Translations under genes and position numbers: made by a program | Shown here: one piece after another, positions 35,614 through 43,842 of the stretch | Layout: each line of letters starts with the position of its first letter | How positions within the stretch are numbered: the first letter of the stretch is position 1 | The notes under the pieces: model-generated | The model's database searches: none | Seen by the model: only the letters and a program-made list of their open reading frames with translations | Told to the model about the DNA's origin: nothing | Origin: Cyclobacteriaceae bacterium | Lineage (GTDB): Bacteria > Bacteroidota > Bacteroidia > Cytophagales > Cyclobacteriaceae | Direction of reading: 5' to 3' | Assembly (NCBI GenBank): GCA_028285685.1 | Contig: JANQOR010000004.1 | Span: 186,001-250,000, forward strand | DNA length: 64,000 bases

Positions 35614-36564
35614 ATGGCAGCATTAGCATTTATAGAAACCGACGAGGGAGTTGTTAAAAAATCATCGCTCGAAGCTGTGAGTTATGCGCAGGCGGTTGAT
35701 GGTGAAGTTACCGCTATCGTTTTTGGAGCAGTGGACAATATCGAATCCATTGGCGCTGCTGGCGCTAGAAAAGTATTACATGTTCAGGATGAAAAACTTG
35801 CAGCACCGAATATAATGGCCTACTCATCAGCAATTGCCAATGCGATGAACCAGGAGAATTCTGATTTGCTTGTTTTGGCAAAGAGCTCACTTGGTGATCC
35901 TGTTTCAGCAAGGGTAGCTATCAAAGTAGATGCCGCACTTGCATCCAATGTCAGTGAACTTCCTGATACTTCAGGAGGCTATTCTGTCAAGAAAAGCATT
36001 TACACCGGGAAAGCTTTCGCACTAACTTCTCTGGAGGGCAGCAAGAAAATTATCTCTATTAAGAAGAATGCGATCGCGATAAAAGAAGATGGGGGCAGTG
36101 CTGAAGTAGTTTCATTTTCACCTAGCGTAAATGACGCTGATTTCACCGTAACCACCACAAAGACAGAAAAAGCTGAAGGAGACATCTTGCTTCCCGAAGC
36201 GGACATTGTTGTGTCCGGTGGTCGTGGACTGAAGGGGCCCGAAAATTGGGGTATGGTGGAGGATCTTGCGAAAGTGCTGGGAGCTGCGACTGGCTGCAGC
36301 AAGCCTGTTTCTGATATGGATTGGAGACCGCATCACGAGCATGTTGGCCAGACCGGTATTAAGGTTAGTCCATCACTTTATATTGCTATAGGAATATCAG
36401 GAGCTATCCAACACCTTGCAGGTGTCAATTCTTCGAAGTATATTCTGGTCATAAATAAAGATTCTGAGGCGCCATTTTTCAAGGCGGCGGACTACGGAGT
36501 AGTTGGAGATGCGTTTGATGTGGTGCCTAAATTAACAGAAGCGATCAAGAAGGCGCAGGGCTAA
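35614..36564 (+). CDS. etfA: Electron transfer flavoprotein subunit alpha
   Basis: A 316-residue EtfA. The FAD-binding C-terminal domain shows 'DIVVSGGRGLKGPENWGMVEDL', 'HVGQTGIKVSPSLYIAIGISGAIQH' type sequence (here 'EHVGQTGIKVSPSLYIAIGI') and 'ILVINKDSEAPFFKAADYGV', the full set of ETF alpha signatures. It pairs with EtfB in fatty-acid and amino-acid oxidation. The stop overlaps the start of the bifunctional nuclease gene by one base (TAATG). Confidence 0.96.
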   Translation: MAALAFIETDEGVVKKSSLEAVSYAQAVDGEVTAIVFGAVDNIESIGAAGARKVLHVQDEKLAAPNIMAYSSAIANAMNQENSDLLVLAKSSLGDPVSARVAIKVDAALASNVSELPDTSGGYSVKKSIYTGKAFALTSLEGSKKIISIKKNAIAIKEDGGSAEVVSFSPSVNDADFTVTTTKTEKAEGDILLPEADIVVSGGRGLKGPENWGMVEDLAKVLGAATGCSKPVSDMDWRPHHEHVGQTGIKVSPSLYIAIGISGAIQHLAGVNSSKYILVINKDSEAPFFKAADYGVVGDAFDVVPKLTEAIKKAQG

Positions 36565-37139
36565 TGGCCGATGAAAAAATAAAATTAGAGATCCTGGGAT
36601 TGTCATCTAGCCAATCCCAATCGGGGTCCTTTGCTCTCGTTTTAGGGGAAGTTGAAGGTAACAGGCGCCTGCCTATCATTATTGGAATGTTCGAAGCACA
36701 GGCGATCGCAATAGAAATTGAGAAGATCGTGCCTAATCGTCCAATGACACACGATCTATTCAAAGCCTTTTCTCACAATTTTGATATCGCTGTAAAAGAG
36801 GTTTATATATCAGACCTGAAGGAAGGTGTCTTCTTTGCCAAAATTATCTGTGAGCACGAAGGAAAAGTGTTCGAGATCGACTCCAGGCCTTCAGATGCGA
36901 TAGCAATTGGGCTAAGATTTTCTGTCGATTTTTATACAAATGAAAACATTCTCAGTGAAGCTGGAATCGTACTCACCGATGAGTATGAAGAGGAAATGGC
37001 TCACGTGGAGAAGCCCGAAAAAGTAAGCATGGAGGACATGCCATCGTCGGAGCTTGAAAAACTCCTCAACGAGGCTCTCGAAAACGAGGACTACGAAAAA
37101 GCAGCGCGAATCCGCGATATGCTGAACAAACGAAACTAA
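36564..37139 (+). CDS. Bifunctional nuclease family protein (DUF151) with UVR motif
   Basis: A 191-residue protein. Residues about 5-135 are the BFN/DUF151 domain ('LPIIIGMFEAQAIAIEIE', 'RPMTHDLFKAFSHNFDI', 'VFEIDSRPSDAIAIGLR'). The last 40 residues, 'LEKLLNEALENEDYEKAARI' plus RDML, are the UvrB/UvrC interaction motif. BFN proteins of this type have reported RNase/DNase activity in plants, but their bacterial role is unclear. It overlaps etfA by one base and is followed 6 bases later by the transporter gene. Confidence 0.88.
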   Translation: MADEKIKLEILGLSSSQSQSGSFALVLGEVEGNRRLPIIIGMFEAQAIAIEIEKIVPNRPMTHDLFKAFSHNFDIAVKEVYISDLKEGVFFAKIICEHEGKVFEIDSRPSDAIAIGLRFSVDFYTNENILSEAGIVLTDEYEEEMAHVEKPEKVSMEDMPSSELEKLLNEALENEDYEKAARIRDMLNKRN

Positions 37140-37145
37140 CTTTTT

Positions 37146-38456
37146 ATGGATTACTTCAGAGGACTCATTGGAATCGTAGGTCTTGTTGCAATTGCGCTGG
37201 CTATCTCGGGCAATTGGAAAAAGGCAGACTTCAGACTGGTTGGGATTGGTATTCTTATACAACTTATTATTGGAGTCCTCATCGCGAATGTTGAATTCGT
37301 AAATCGACTTTTCTCACTGGTTAGTGCTGGGTTCGTTAAGTTTCTAAATTTCGGACTTAATGGAGCCGAATTCCTCTATGGAGATTTGGCTCGGAATAGT
37401 GAGTCCTATCCGGATGTAAGCCACAACCTTGGTTTCTTGTTTGCTTTTCAAGCATTGCCGAGTGTAATCTTTTTCTCTGCTGTCACTGCAGGTTTGTACT
37501 ATTTAGGCGTACTACAGAAAATCGTATATGGATTTGCCTGGTTAATGGCCAAGACCATGCGTCTATCTGGAGCGGAGAGTTTATCTGCCGCTGGGAATAT
37601 TTTTATGGGACAGACAGAAGCACCTTTAATGGTTAGGCCATTTATTGGGAAAATGACCAATTCCGAGCTTAATTGTCTAATGACAGGAGGGATGGCAACT
37701 ATTGCCGGAAGTGTTTTGGGTGCGTACGTGTCCTTTTTGGGAGGCGGTGATCCGGAGCAACAGCGCATTTTCGCTACCTACCTACTGAGTGCCTCTATCA
37801 TGAATGCCCCTGCCGCGATTGTCATGGCCAAGATCTTTATCCCGGAAACGGAACCTGAAAAAATCGATTCTAGTCTTAAGGTAAACAAGGAAAGTATTGG
37901 TGTAAACCTGATTGATGCACTGGCAAGTGGAGCAGCCGATGGAATAAAGTTGGCACTCAATATTGGTGCGATGCTCTTGGCATTCATTGCAGTGATCTAC
38001 GCATTGAATTGGATTTTGGTTGACGGAATTGGAGCCTGGTTTGGATTAAATGAGTTCGTGATTCGCACCACGGATGGAGCGTTCGATGGATTCTCCTTGC
38101 AATATATTCTCGGACAAGTCTTTAGGTTATTCGCCTTTCTGATGGGTGTCGACTGGGCTGAAACCATCAAGGTGGGTAGTTTGCTTGGTCAAAAAACAGT
38201 GATCAATGAATTCGTAGCCTATCTAAGTCTAGCGGAAATGAAAACTGCAGGAATTTTGTCAAGCAAGTCCATTGTGATTGCAACATATGCTTTGTGTGGT
38301 TTTGCTAATTTCAGTTCTATCGCAATCCAGATCGGAGGGATCGGAGGAATGGCTCCAAATCGACAAGCGGACCTTTCACGACTTGGTTTCAGAGCCTTGC
38401 TGGCAGCAACGTTGGCCACCATGATGACAGCCACCATTGCCGGAGCATTGTTCTGA
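37146..38456 (+). CDS. Concentrative nucleoside transporter, NupC family
   Basis: A 436-residue CNT-type transporter. The N-terminal helices (residues about 5-50) are followed by the gate domain 'GFLFAFQALPSVIFFSAVTA', the conserved 'AAGNIFMGQTEAPLMVRPF' (nucleoside-binding loop), 'GGMATIAGSVLGAYVSFLGG', 'KTVINEFVAYLSL' and 'YALCGFANFSSIAIQIGGIG', all hallmarks of CNTs. It imports nucleosides with Na+ or H+. It ends the etf run and converges on the peroxidase gene. Confidence 0.94.
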   Translation: MDYFRGLIGIVGLVAIALAISGNWKKADFRLVGIGILIQLIIGVLIANVEFVNRLFSLVSAGFVKFLNFGLNGAEFLYGDLARNSESYPDVSHNLGFLFAFQALPSVIFFSAVTAGLYYLGVLQKIVYGFAWLMAKTMRLSGAESLSAAGNIFMGQTEAPLMVRPFIGKMTNSELNCLMTGGMATIAGSVLGAYVSFLGGGDPEQQRIFATYLLSASIMNAPAAIVMAKIFIPETEPEKIDSSLKVNKESIGVNLIDALASGAADGIKLALNIGAMLLAFIAVIYALNWILVDGIGAWFGLNEFVIRTTDGAFDGFSLQYILGQVFRLFAFLMGVDWAETIKVGSLLGQKTVINEFVAYLSLAEMKTAGILSSKSIVIATYALCGFANFSSIAIQIGGIGGMAPNRQADLSRLGFRALLAATLATMMTATIAGALF

Positions 38457-38463
38457 GCCTAAG

Positions 38464-39675
38464 CTATTCATCCCCAAATGGATCTGACCATTTTTCATCC
38501 GTGTAGATGGCAGTTCCTGACAGTGTTTTGATGAAGGCAATCACTGCTTCTTTCTCGTCTTGGGTCATAGCAAGGTTTTGTCCATTGCCGCCCGGTCGTA
38601 GTCGGCGATCCAGATTATCGTTGCCCGCCTCATCAATTCGATCGTAGTGATCAAGAACGTCCATAAAGTCATCGGAAAAGCCATTGTGCATGAACGGCCC
38701 GTTGGATACCCCGTTCGGATCGAAGGAATCTCTAAGTGATGGCGAGCGAGTAACTTCCGTATCAGTTCCTATGCCCGATATTGTGCCTATGACCCCATTG
38801 TTGCGGGAGTCATCGTCAATATCAAACTCAGGAGCCCTGTGACAAGTGTTGCAATCCAGGCCACCGTCGATTCTTACTCCATTGTTATTGAATTCTGCGC
38901 GATCCATGAAGAGTTCTTTTCCAGCGTTCTCCTGCGCCGTGAAGTTGTTAAAATCTCCTCTATTTCCATCTTCTTGCGCTCTTCCAATATCGTATTTTGA
39001 ATCAAAAGACTGGATGCTTCGAACAAACTGGGCCAGCGCGTTTTGCATCCTTTCCTCAGTGATGCTCTCATCTCCATACACGTAGGTAAAAAGTTCCTGA
39101 TAGTATTCGATTGCCTCCAGTTTTTCAATCAGATCTGTGAAGGAAGGATCTTCATCTATACCACTGAAGCCCATCTCCACATGATCCTGGATGGGCATGG
39201 TCGTTTGCTCTTCAAGATCATCCGCTCGCTCGTCCCAGAAAAAATTGTCCTCATCAGCAAAGCGGGCGTTAACCAGTCGCATCGAGTGACGGCCAGTCGT
39301 TCCATTGACGCCCTGAGAGGCAACCGCATCATCCCCGAACGCAAACTCCTGCTTGTGGCAGCTTGAACACGAGATTGTGTTGTCCGAAGACAAATTCACA
39401 TCATAGAATAAGACACGGCCCAGAACGGCGCCTCCGTTAGTGATTGGGTTGTTTTCCGTGTTGTCATCGTCAATGTAATCCGGAACGACCTGGTTCGCAT
39501 AGTTGGGTAGATTATTCAAATCGATCCGCCCTTCAAACTGTTGAAGAATTGCGTCCTGCTCGTCTTCGCTCACCGTCCTTTCATTTAATGAAATATCCTC
39601 ACCGTCGTTATTGGAACAGCTCACCAGCAATCCACTTATTAGAAGTATGCACAAGTTTCTCATCTCTTTGATCAT
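38464..39675 (-). CDS. Di-haem cytochrome c peroxidase (MauG/CCP family) lipoprotein
   Basis: A 403-residue protein with lipobox in 'ILLISGLLVSCSNND' (Cys about 20). Two haem-binding CxxCH motifs are present: 'ISCSSCHKQEFAFGD' near residue 105 and 'LDCNTCHRAPEF' near residue 275. The region 'RHSMRLVNARFADEDNFFWDERADDLEEQ' is family-typical (shown here as 'RHSMRLVNARFADEDNFF'). Periplasmic CCPs reduce H2O2 with electrons from cytochromes; MauG-like members modify proteins. No methylamine dehydrogenase genes lie nearby, so CCP activity is the simpler reading. It borders the cassette-like array. Confidence 0.92.
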   Translation of the reverse strand: MIKEMRNLCILLISGLLVSCSNNDGEDISLNERTVSEDEQDAILQQFEGRIDLNNLPNYANQVVPDYIDDDNTENNPITNGGAVLGRVLFYDVNLSSDNTISCSSCHKQEFAFGDDAVASQGVNGTTGRHSMRLVNARFADEDNFFWDERADDLEEQTTMPIQDHVEMGFSGIDEDPSFTDLIEKLEAIEYYQELFTYVYGDESITEERMQNALAQFVRSIQSFDSKYDIGRAQEDGNRGDFNNFTAQENAGKELFMDRAEFNNNGVRIDGGLDCNTCHRAPEFDIDDDSRNNGVIGTISGIGTDTEVTRSPSLRDSFDPNGVSNGPFMHNGFSDDFMDVLDHYDRIDEAGNDNLDRRLRPGGNGQNLAMTQDEKEAVIAFIKTLSGTAIYTDEKWSDPFGDE

Positions 39676-39706
39676 TTAGTATAGTTGACGAGGAGCTCGT
39701 GAAAAA

Positions 39707-39935
39707 ACCTAACCCTTAGATGCTCGTTCATTGGATCAATCGTGGAAAAAGCTCTATGAATGGCCAATGTTCTTCGACTAAAACGGTTCTGGGTGTGGGT
39801 TGATTCGTACCACCTGGCAATGAATATGAATGCCTGGGCTCGGTCGGGATGACCATTGCATGAAATCGCACGGGAGGAAGGATAAAACTATGGGTTAATT
39901 AATGATCGTTCTTGCGACCTTATCGTATGTTATGC
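39707..39935 (-). repeat. Tentative last attC-like site of the array
   Basis: The left end has ACCTAAC (39707-39713), a full match to RYYYAAC, followed by CCTTAG. The right end, next to the stop of the leftmost cassette gene, reads CCTTATCGTATGTTATGC. Arm complementarity is poor compared with the other sites, so this is proposed mainly from position between the last cassette gene and the peroxidase gene. Confidence 0.25.
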
Positions 39936-39940
39936 TTTCT

Positions 39941-40360
39941 CTACTTCTGCCCACCTATTCCAAAGAACTTTCCAATAGTGCCACTTGTGAATTTTGTTAG
40001 CTTGTTTGGTACTGATCCACCTTCAATTTCATGAGCAATTCCGATAGCTACATAGGCACATTTATCAAAATCTAGCTGTTCATCTGTTAGAATTGATGAG
40101 TCCAGAACATATGAAATGCCAATGGGCAAATCCTTAACTTTTGGCTCAATGGTTGTTCCAACCCATCTCGACGCGACTACAACATGAGTTATGAATCGTT
40201 CATGATTGTCTTTGATCCATCTAAGTTGGTTAGTTAGTTCACCAAGCCAATAGTCAGGTCGATCTGATCCTGGAATCTGCCTCAGAAGTTTGATTTCAAA
40301 AGGAGTTTGTTCATGAAGTTCTCCGGGAGCATAATCGACTGCAAATACTGATAGTTTCAT
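39941..40360 (-). CDS. Hypothetical cassette protein, 139 residues
   Basis: A soluble protein without signal peptide or membrane helix. It contains 'MKLSVFAVDYAPGELHEQTP', 'LGELTNQLRWIKDNHERFITHVVV' type sequence, and a Gly-rich end 'SGTIGKFFGIGGQK'. I recognise no domain. It overlaps the upstream 104-residue gene by 4 bases (ATGA), so both belong to one two-gene cassette and are probably made together. Confidence 0.65.
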   Translation of the reverse strand: MKLSVFAVDYAPGELHEQTPFEIKLLRQIPGSDRPDYWLGELTNQLRWIKDNHERFITHVVVASRWVGTTIEPKVKDLPIGISYVLDSSILTDEQLDFDKCAYVAIGIAHEIEGGSVPNKLTKFTSGTIGKFFGIGGQK

Positions 40361-40671
40361 AACTCCTTTAATCTTTTCTCCAAAAATCCTAAGATTGAGT
40401 CTTTTGTAGGGTCAATCAATTTGAAAACGGACTGACTGTAAACAGCATCTCCCTTTTGAGCGGCTTGATAAGCTCTTACGAATGCAGTTACATGTACCTG
40501 TACATCATCTGGAAATATTTGTTGACGCGGGGATATGATTCTTACAATTGCTCCAAGTTGGTTGGCCTTAGCAATGGCAGGGTTGCCTTTTGCACCCTGA
40601 ATATCAAATGGTTGTGAGTTTATGTCAATTATAAGGTTTTCAATTAAATCCTTTTCCTCGGAGTTCTTCAT
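40357..40671 (-). CDS. Hypothetical cassette protein, 104 residues
   Basis: A small acidic soluble protein: 'LIENLIIDINSQPFDIQGAK', 'GAIVRIISPRQQIFPDDVQVHV' (partly shown as 'GAIVRIISPRQQIFPDDV') and a helical end 'DSILGFLEKRLKEL'. No domain recognised. It starts 23 bases after the attC-like site at 40695-40943 in gene direction, the position expected for the first gene of an integron cassette, and is coupled to the next gene by an ATGA overlap. Confidence 0.65.
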   Translation of the reverse strand: MKNSEEKDLIENLIIDINSQPFDIQGAKGNPAIAKANQLGAIVRIISPRQQIFPDDVQVHVTAFVRAYQAAQKGDAVYSQSVFKLIDPTKDSILGFLEKRLKEL

Positions 40672-40694
40672 AATTTAGCTAGTATGAGTGAAGC

Positions 40695-40943
40695 ATAACG
40701 TCCCAGCTAAGGTGCGTTGTCCGAACTTAGCTGATGAAAAACTAAGCTAGCAAAGCTCCGACCCAGATACAACACGTTAAATGAGAAACTGCGGTCTGAA
40801 GATAGAGGCGGATGGCAGAAAACGACAAAGAATAATGCACTTTGCAAAGGAGAAGCTTTGCGGTTCAATTGCAGGTAGAGTAGCTAGGTGCAGTTTGACA
40901 TTCCTGTCCTGACGAAGGAAGGATGCACATTAGCGTTTGTTGG
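40695..40943 (-). repeat. attC-like site A, about 249 bp
   Basis: Left end CATAACGTCCCAGCTAAGG then TGCG; right end TGCACATTAGCGTTTGTTGG. The reverse complement of the right end aligns with the left end as AAC...GCTAA(A/G)GTGC, giving imperfect terminal inverted repeats. Internal sub-repeats (ACTAAGCTAGCAAAG and GAAGCTTTGCGG / GTAGCTAGGTGCAG) are shared with sites D and G, but the palindromic REP module of those sites is absent. It starts 6 bases after the stop of the 183-residue gene. Confidence 0.6.
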
Positions 40944-40949
40944 TAGCTT

Positions 40950-41501
40950 TTATTCCGTTCTGGTCAAAACTTGTTCAAGTTCGCTATCTAAAGCGTCTCC
41001 AATTACTAATTCTCGGTAAAAAACCTCGCCATCTCTTTCATCACCATGGTAATCGAAATCAACCGTTAGTAGAAAATAGTTTTGTTCATCTTTCAGAAGA
41101 TCGTTGAGTCTAGGTGTTCTGTCTTTCCTGACATTTTCCAGAACAATATTGACTATACCATTAGGAATGAAATAAAGCCCACACGTCGAGAGTTGACCAA
41201 TGTCAAAATACAGTTTGTTAAGCTGCTGTCGATCTATCACTTTGGATAAACCAGCTTGTCCCGGAATAAAGCTCAGCAGATAAGTCCACCATACATTGCT
41301 ACTCCAGCCAGTCCACATTAACTCGAGTGCAGGGTTATGTCGAAGCTTGTTGTAAAAACTTCGAGTTTGTCCACCCATCCCGTGAATTAAAATTGAGTGA
41401 TCTGTTGAGTGAATTGACTTCAACTTTGGAAGCTCTTCAGTGATGCTCTCCAATAGATCGACTTCCACTTCTCCGCTTATACTATCAATCATTGAGGTCA
41501 T
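40950..41501 (-). CDS. Hypothetical cassette protein, 183 residues
   Basis: A protein with no clear signal peptide and one hydrophobic patch ('SSNVWWTYLLSFIPGQAGL', about residues 68-86) that may be buried rather than membrane-spanning. A C-terminal stretch 'NYFLLTVDFDYHGDERDGEV' is strand-like. I recognise no family. In gene direction it follows the short hairpin site at 41521-41580 and is followed by site A, so it behaves as a single-gene cassette. Confidence 0.65.
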   Translation of the reverse strand: MTSMIDSISGEVEVDLLESITEELPKLKSIHSTDHSILIHGMGGQTRSFYNKLRHNPALELMWTGWSSNVWWTYLLSFIPGQAGLSKVIDRQQLNKLYFDIGQLSTCGLYFIPNGIVNIVLENVRKDRTPRLNDLLKDEQNYFLLTVDFDYHGDERDGEVFYRELVIGDALDSELEQVLTRTE

Positions 41502-41520
41502 GCGAAATTACTACTGACGG

Positions 41521-41580
41521 ATCAAGTGTATGCGACGTTGCCAGCTTTTGCTGGTAAAGAACGTCATACACAATGTTACC
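41521..41580 (-). repeat. attC-like site B, short hairpin of about 60 bp
   Basis: Outer arms GTGTATGCGACGTT and AACGTCATACAC pair with an extra two bases on one side, and inner arms GCCAGC / GCTGGT close on a TTTT loop. The right end reads TGTTACC. The size and the unpaired extra bases are like compact attC hairpins, but the sequence differs from sites A, D and G and the left end lacks a clear AAC box. Confidence 0.45.
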
Positions 41581-41613
41581 ATTTCGCTTTTTTCGTCAAT
41601 TGGCACAATTATG

Positions 41614-42696
41614 TTATTGCTTGGCAGCATTTTTTAATAAATGTACAGCAAAATCTGTAACGTCAGTTCGAGATGTATTAGCAAGAACAACGCATACAAT
41701 TCTTTTTTCTGGAAAAATGAGTAATTGTGATGAACACCCCATTTGTGCCCCGCTATGACCTATTATTTTTCCTTCATTAGGCTTTTGACTATATAAAAAC
41801 CAACCCAACCCGTATTGCTGATCTCCGTCCAGACTATGGTGTTGGCGCATTAAATCCAGTGTTTCTTTTTTGATGAAAACATTATCTAATACAGCATTTC
41901 CAAAATTCAACAGATCTTCGATGGTTGTATAAAATCCGCCACCCGGCACTCTATTACTTAGGTTGTTTTCTTTTCCTTCGATGGACATACCATTTCTTTT
42001 TCTGGAATATAGTTTTGATGAATTGCCCTCATCAACCCCAAACATATCTACACCTGTGTTTTTCATATTGGCTGCATCCCAGATGTGTTTTTGCATATAG
42101 GTCTCGAACGATAAGCCCGAGACTTTTTCGATTATAAGACCTAAGAGCGTATACCCGTAAGTTGTGTAACTATATTTAGTGCCTGGCTCAAAAAGAAGCG
42201 GTCTATTCTTAAATACATCAACCGCATCGGATATAGTAAGGTAATTGTTTTGATTTTCAGCTTCTTTGGTGTTTTTATAACCATCAATTCCGGATGTGTG
42301 GGAGAGCAAATGCCTAACTGTAATTTGTGTTTTCGGCTGCTTTGGATAGTCAGGTATGTAATTTTGAATGGGAGCATCAATATCCATCAGATTTTGCTCG
42401 GCCAATTGCATAATAGCTATTGCAGTCATAGACTTGGCTATTGACGCCATTCTTACTTTTGTTTCCTTTTGAAAAGGTTTATTGCTTGCTCTGTTAGAAA
42501 ATCCACCAACGGTTTGCCAAACGATTTTGCCATCAATGGAATAGCCTGCTGCTGCACCAACTATATTTTGGCCTAATATATCTTGCTTAAACCAACTTTT
42601 TAAATCGGTTTCAGTCGATAAATTGCTCTTGTTCTCTTGACAGCTACATTGAAGTGTAGCAATCATTATGAAAAACACAATTGAGTTTCTACTCAT
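41614..42696 (-). CDS. Serine hydrolase, class C beta-lactamase-like lipoprotein (cassette gene)
   Basis: A 360-residue protein with a lipoprotein signal ('FFIMIATLQCSCQENKS'). Active-site SxxK lies in 'RMASIAKSMTAIAIMQL', the Tyr motif in 'KYSYTTYGYTLLG', and HxG in 'IIGHSGAQMGCSSQ'. 'HLLSHTSGIDGY' is a conserved structural stretch. It resembles the serine hydrolases at 32232 and 58468 in layout, but not closely. It lies 68 bases after the LytTR gene with no attC-like site between, so the two may share one cassette. Whether it acts on beta-lactams is unknown. Confidence 0.82.
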   Translation of the reverse strand: MSRNSIVFFIMIATLQCSCQENKSNLSTETDLKSWFKQDILGQNIVGAAAGYSIDGKIVWQTVGGFSNRASNKPFQKETKVRMASIAKSMTAIAIMQLAEQNLMDIDAPIQNYIPDYPKQPKTQITVRHLLSHTSGIDGYKNTKEAENQNNYLTISDAVDVFKNRPLLFEPGTKYSYTTYGYTLLGLIIEKVSGLSFETYMQKHIWDAANMKNTGVDMFGVDEGNSSKLYSRKRNGMSIEGKENNLSNRVPGGGFYTTIEDLLNFGNAVLDNVFIKKETLDLMRQHHSLDGDQQYGLGWFLYSQKPNEGKIIGHSGAQMGCSSQLLIFPEKRIVCVVLANTSRTDVTDFAVHLLKNAAKQ

Positions 42697-42764
42697 CGTT
42701 CTATGTTTTTCTCCAAAAAACGATTTTAAATATTAGAACTACCTATGCATTATAGGATTTGGGG

Positions 42765-43571
42765 TTAATCATTCGGTTTTAGGGATGAATGATTTAAAGA
42801 GAGCACATCATTTCTATATTTCTTAGAAACGGGAATTTCCATTTTAGCCAAATATATTTTCTTCGAGTCCTTCCAATTTCTAAAGTGCACTGGATTGATA
42901 AGGTATGATCTATGCACTTTTAATAAACTTGGCACTATCTGATGGATTTTCTTTAGTGTGGTACGAAGCACTTTCTTTTTCAGATTATCATCTTCGAAAT
43001 AATTGACTTCTATGTAGTTATCAGCACTACTAATACATAGCAAATCTGATAATTCAAGTTGAATTATATCTAATTTGTTCTCACCCCTTAGGATAATCTT
43101 ACGAGGCAATACTTTATTTGCTCTTCTATATAAAAACCATCTGGAGAAAATAAGTATCGGTAGCAAAACAATGAAAATGGGGAAAAACTGACCGAATAGA
43201 AATTCAGGGAATGTATAGGTGCCATTTATATAACTTGACTTGTAGTACAAATAGCTAAAAGATAGGCAGAGCAGTGTATAAATAAAAAGTAACACCAACT
43301 CAGATCGCGTATTCCATTTTTTAGTTTTTTTCCGAATTAAATTTTGCAGAGGAATCATTAGTAAGTAACCCAATGACGCGATTAATCCATAAACAGGTAG
43401 AAGTATTATGCGAATTCTAAGGGATAAGTCCGAGGCATCAAACGGAGCAAATAGTACGAGGAAAAAAGACAACCACACCCCTATGACAAAGGCAACTATA
43501 AATTGTCGTGAGTATGAAGTATTTAGATTTGGTAATTTATTGATGTCATTCCATTTTTCGATTTTCTCCAT
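42765..43571 (-). CDS. LytTR-type DNA-binding regulator with membrane domain (cassette gene)
   Basis: A 268-residue protein. Residues about 22-155 hold four transmembrane helices ('FIVAFVIGVWLSFFLVLFAP', 'IIPVYGLIASLGYLLMIPL'-like, 'LVLLFIYTLLCLSFSYLYY', 'FFPIFIVLLPILIFSRW'). The C-terminal 100 residues form the LytTR domain: 'LELSDLLCISSADNYIEVNY', 'LRTTLKKIHQIVPSLLKVHR' and 'SYLINPVHF'. Such proteins bind direct repeats in promoters and respond to membrane signals. In gene direction it comes first after site D and precedes the serine hydrolase, which may be its target. Confidence 0.82.
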   Translation of the reverse strand: MEKIEKWNDINKLPNLNTSYSRQFIVAFVIGVWLSFFLVLFAPFDASDLSLRIRIILLPVYGLIASLGYLLMIPLQNLIRKKTKKWNTRSELVLLFIYTLLCLSFSYLYYKSSYINGTYTFPEFLFGQFFPIFIVLLPILIFSRWFLYRRANKVLPRKIILRGENKLDIIQLELSDLLCISSADNYIEVNYFEDDNLKKKVLRTTLKKIHQIVPSLLKVHRSYLINPVHFRNWKDSKKIYLAKMEIPVSKKYRNDVLSLNHSSLKPND

Positions 43572-43586
43572 TTATTTAAATGAATG

Positions 43587-43836
43587 GTAACGTCCAGCTA
43601 AAGTGCGTATGTCCAAGCCCGATAGCTATCGGGAGTCTACGCGACCCGCTGTGAAAAACTAAGCTAACAAAGTTTTCTGAACTCTCCCTAACCCCCGAGT
43701 CGTCGGACCGCTCTTTCAAAGAGAGGGAATCCCGATATCTATCGGGAAGGGTGAGTTATTTCAAGGAGAAGCTTTGCGATTTAGTGACAGGAGAGTAGCT
43801 AGATGCAGTTTTACATATGCACTTTAGCGTTTGTTA
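43587..43836 (-). repeat. attC-like site D, about 250 bp, with nested palindromes
   Basis: Left end GGTAACGTCCAGCTAAAG then TGCG; right end TGCACTTTAGCGTTTGTTAT. Inside are two palindromes, CCCGATAGCTATCGGG (43618-43633) and CCCGATATCTATCGGG (43731-43746), and a segment CTCTCCCTAACCC...GAGAGGG that resembles dispersed REP-like repeats of Bacteroidota. The flanking shared segments (AAAAACTAAGCTA, GAGAAGCTTTGCG) match sites A and G. It starts 6 bases after the stop of the 282-residue gene. Confidence 0.6.
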
Positions 43837-43842
43837 TCTGCT

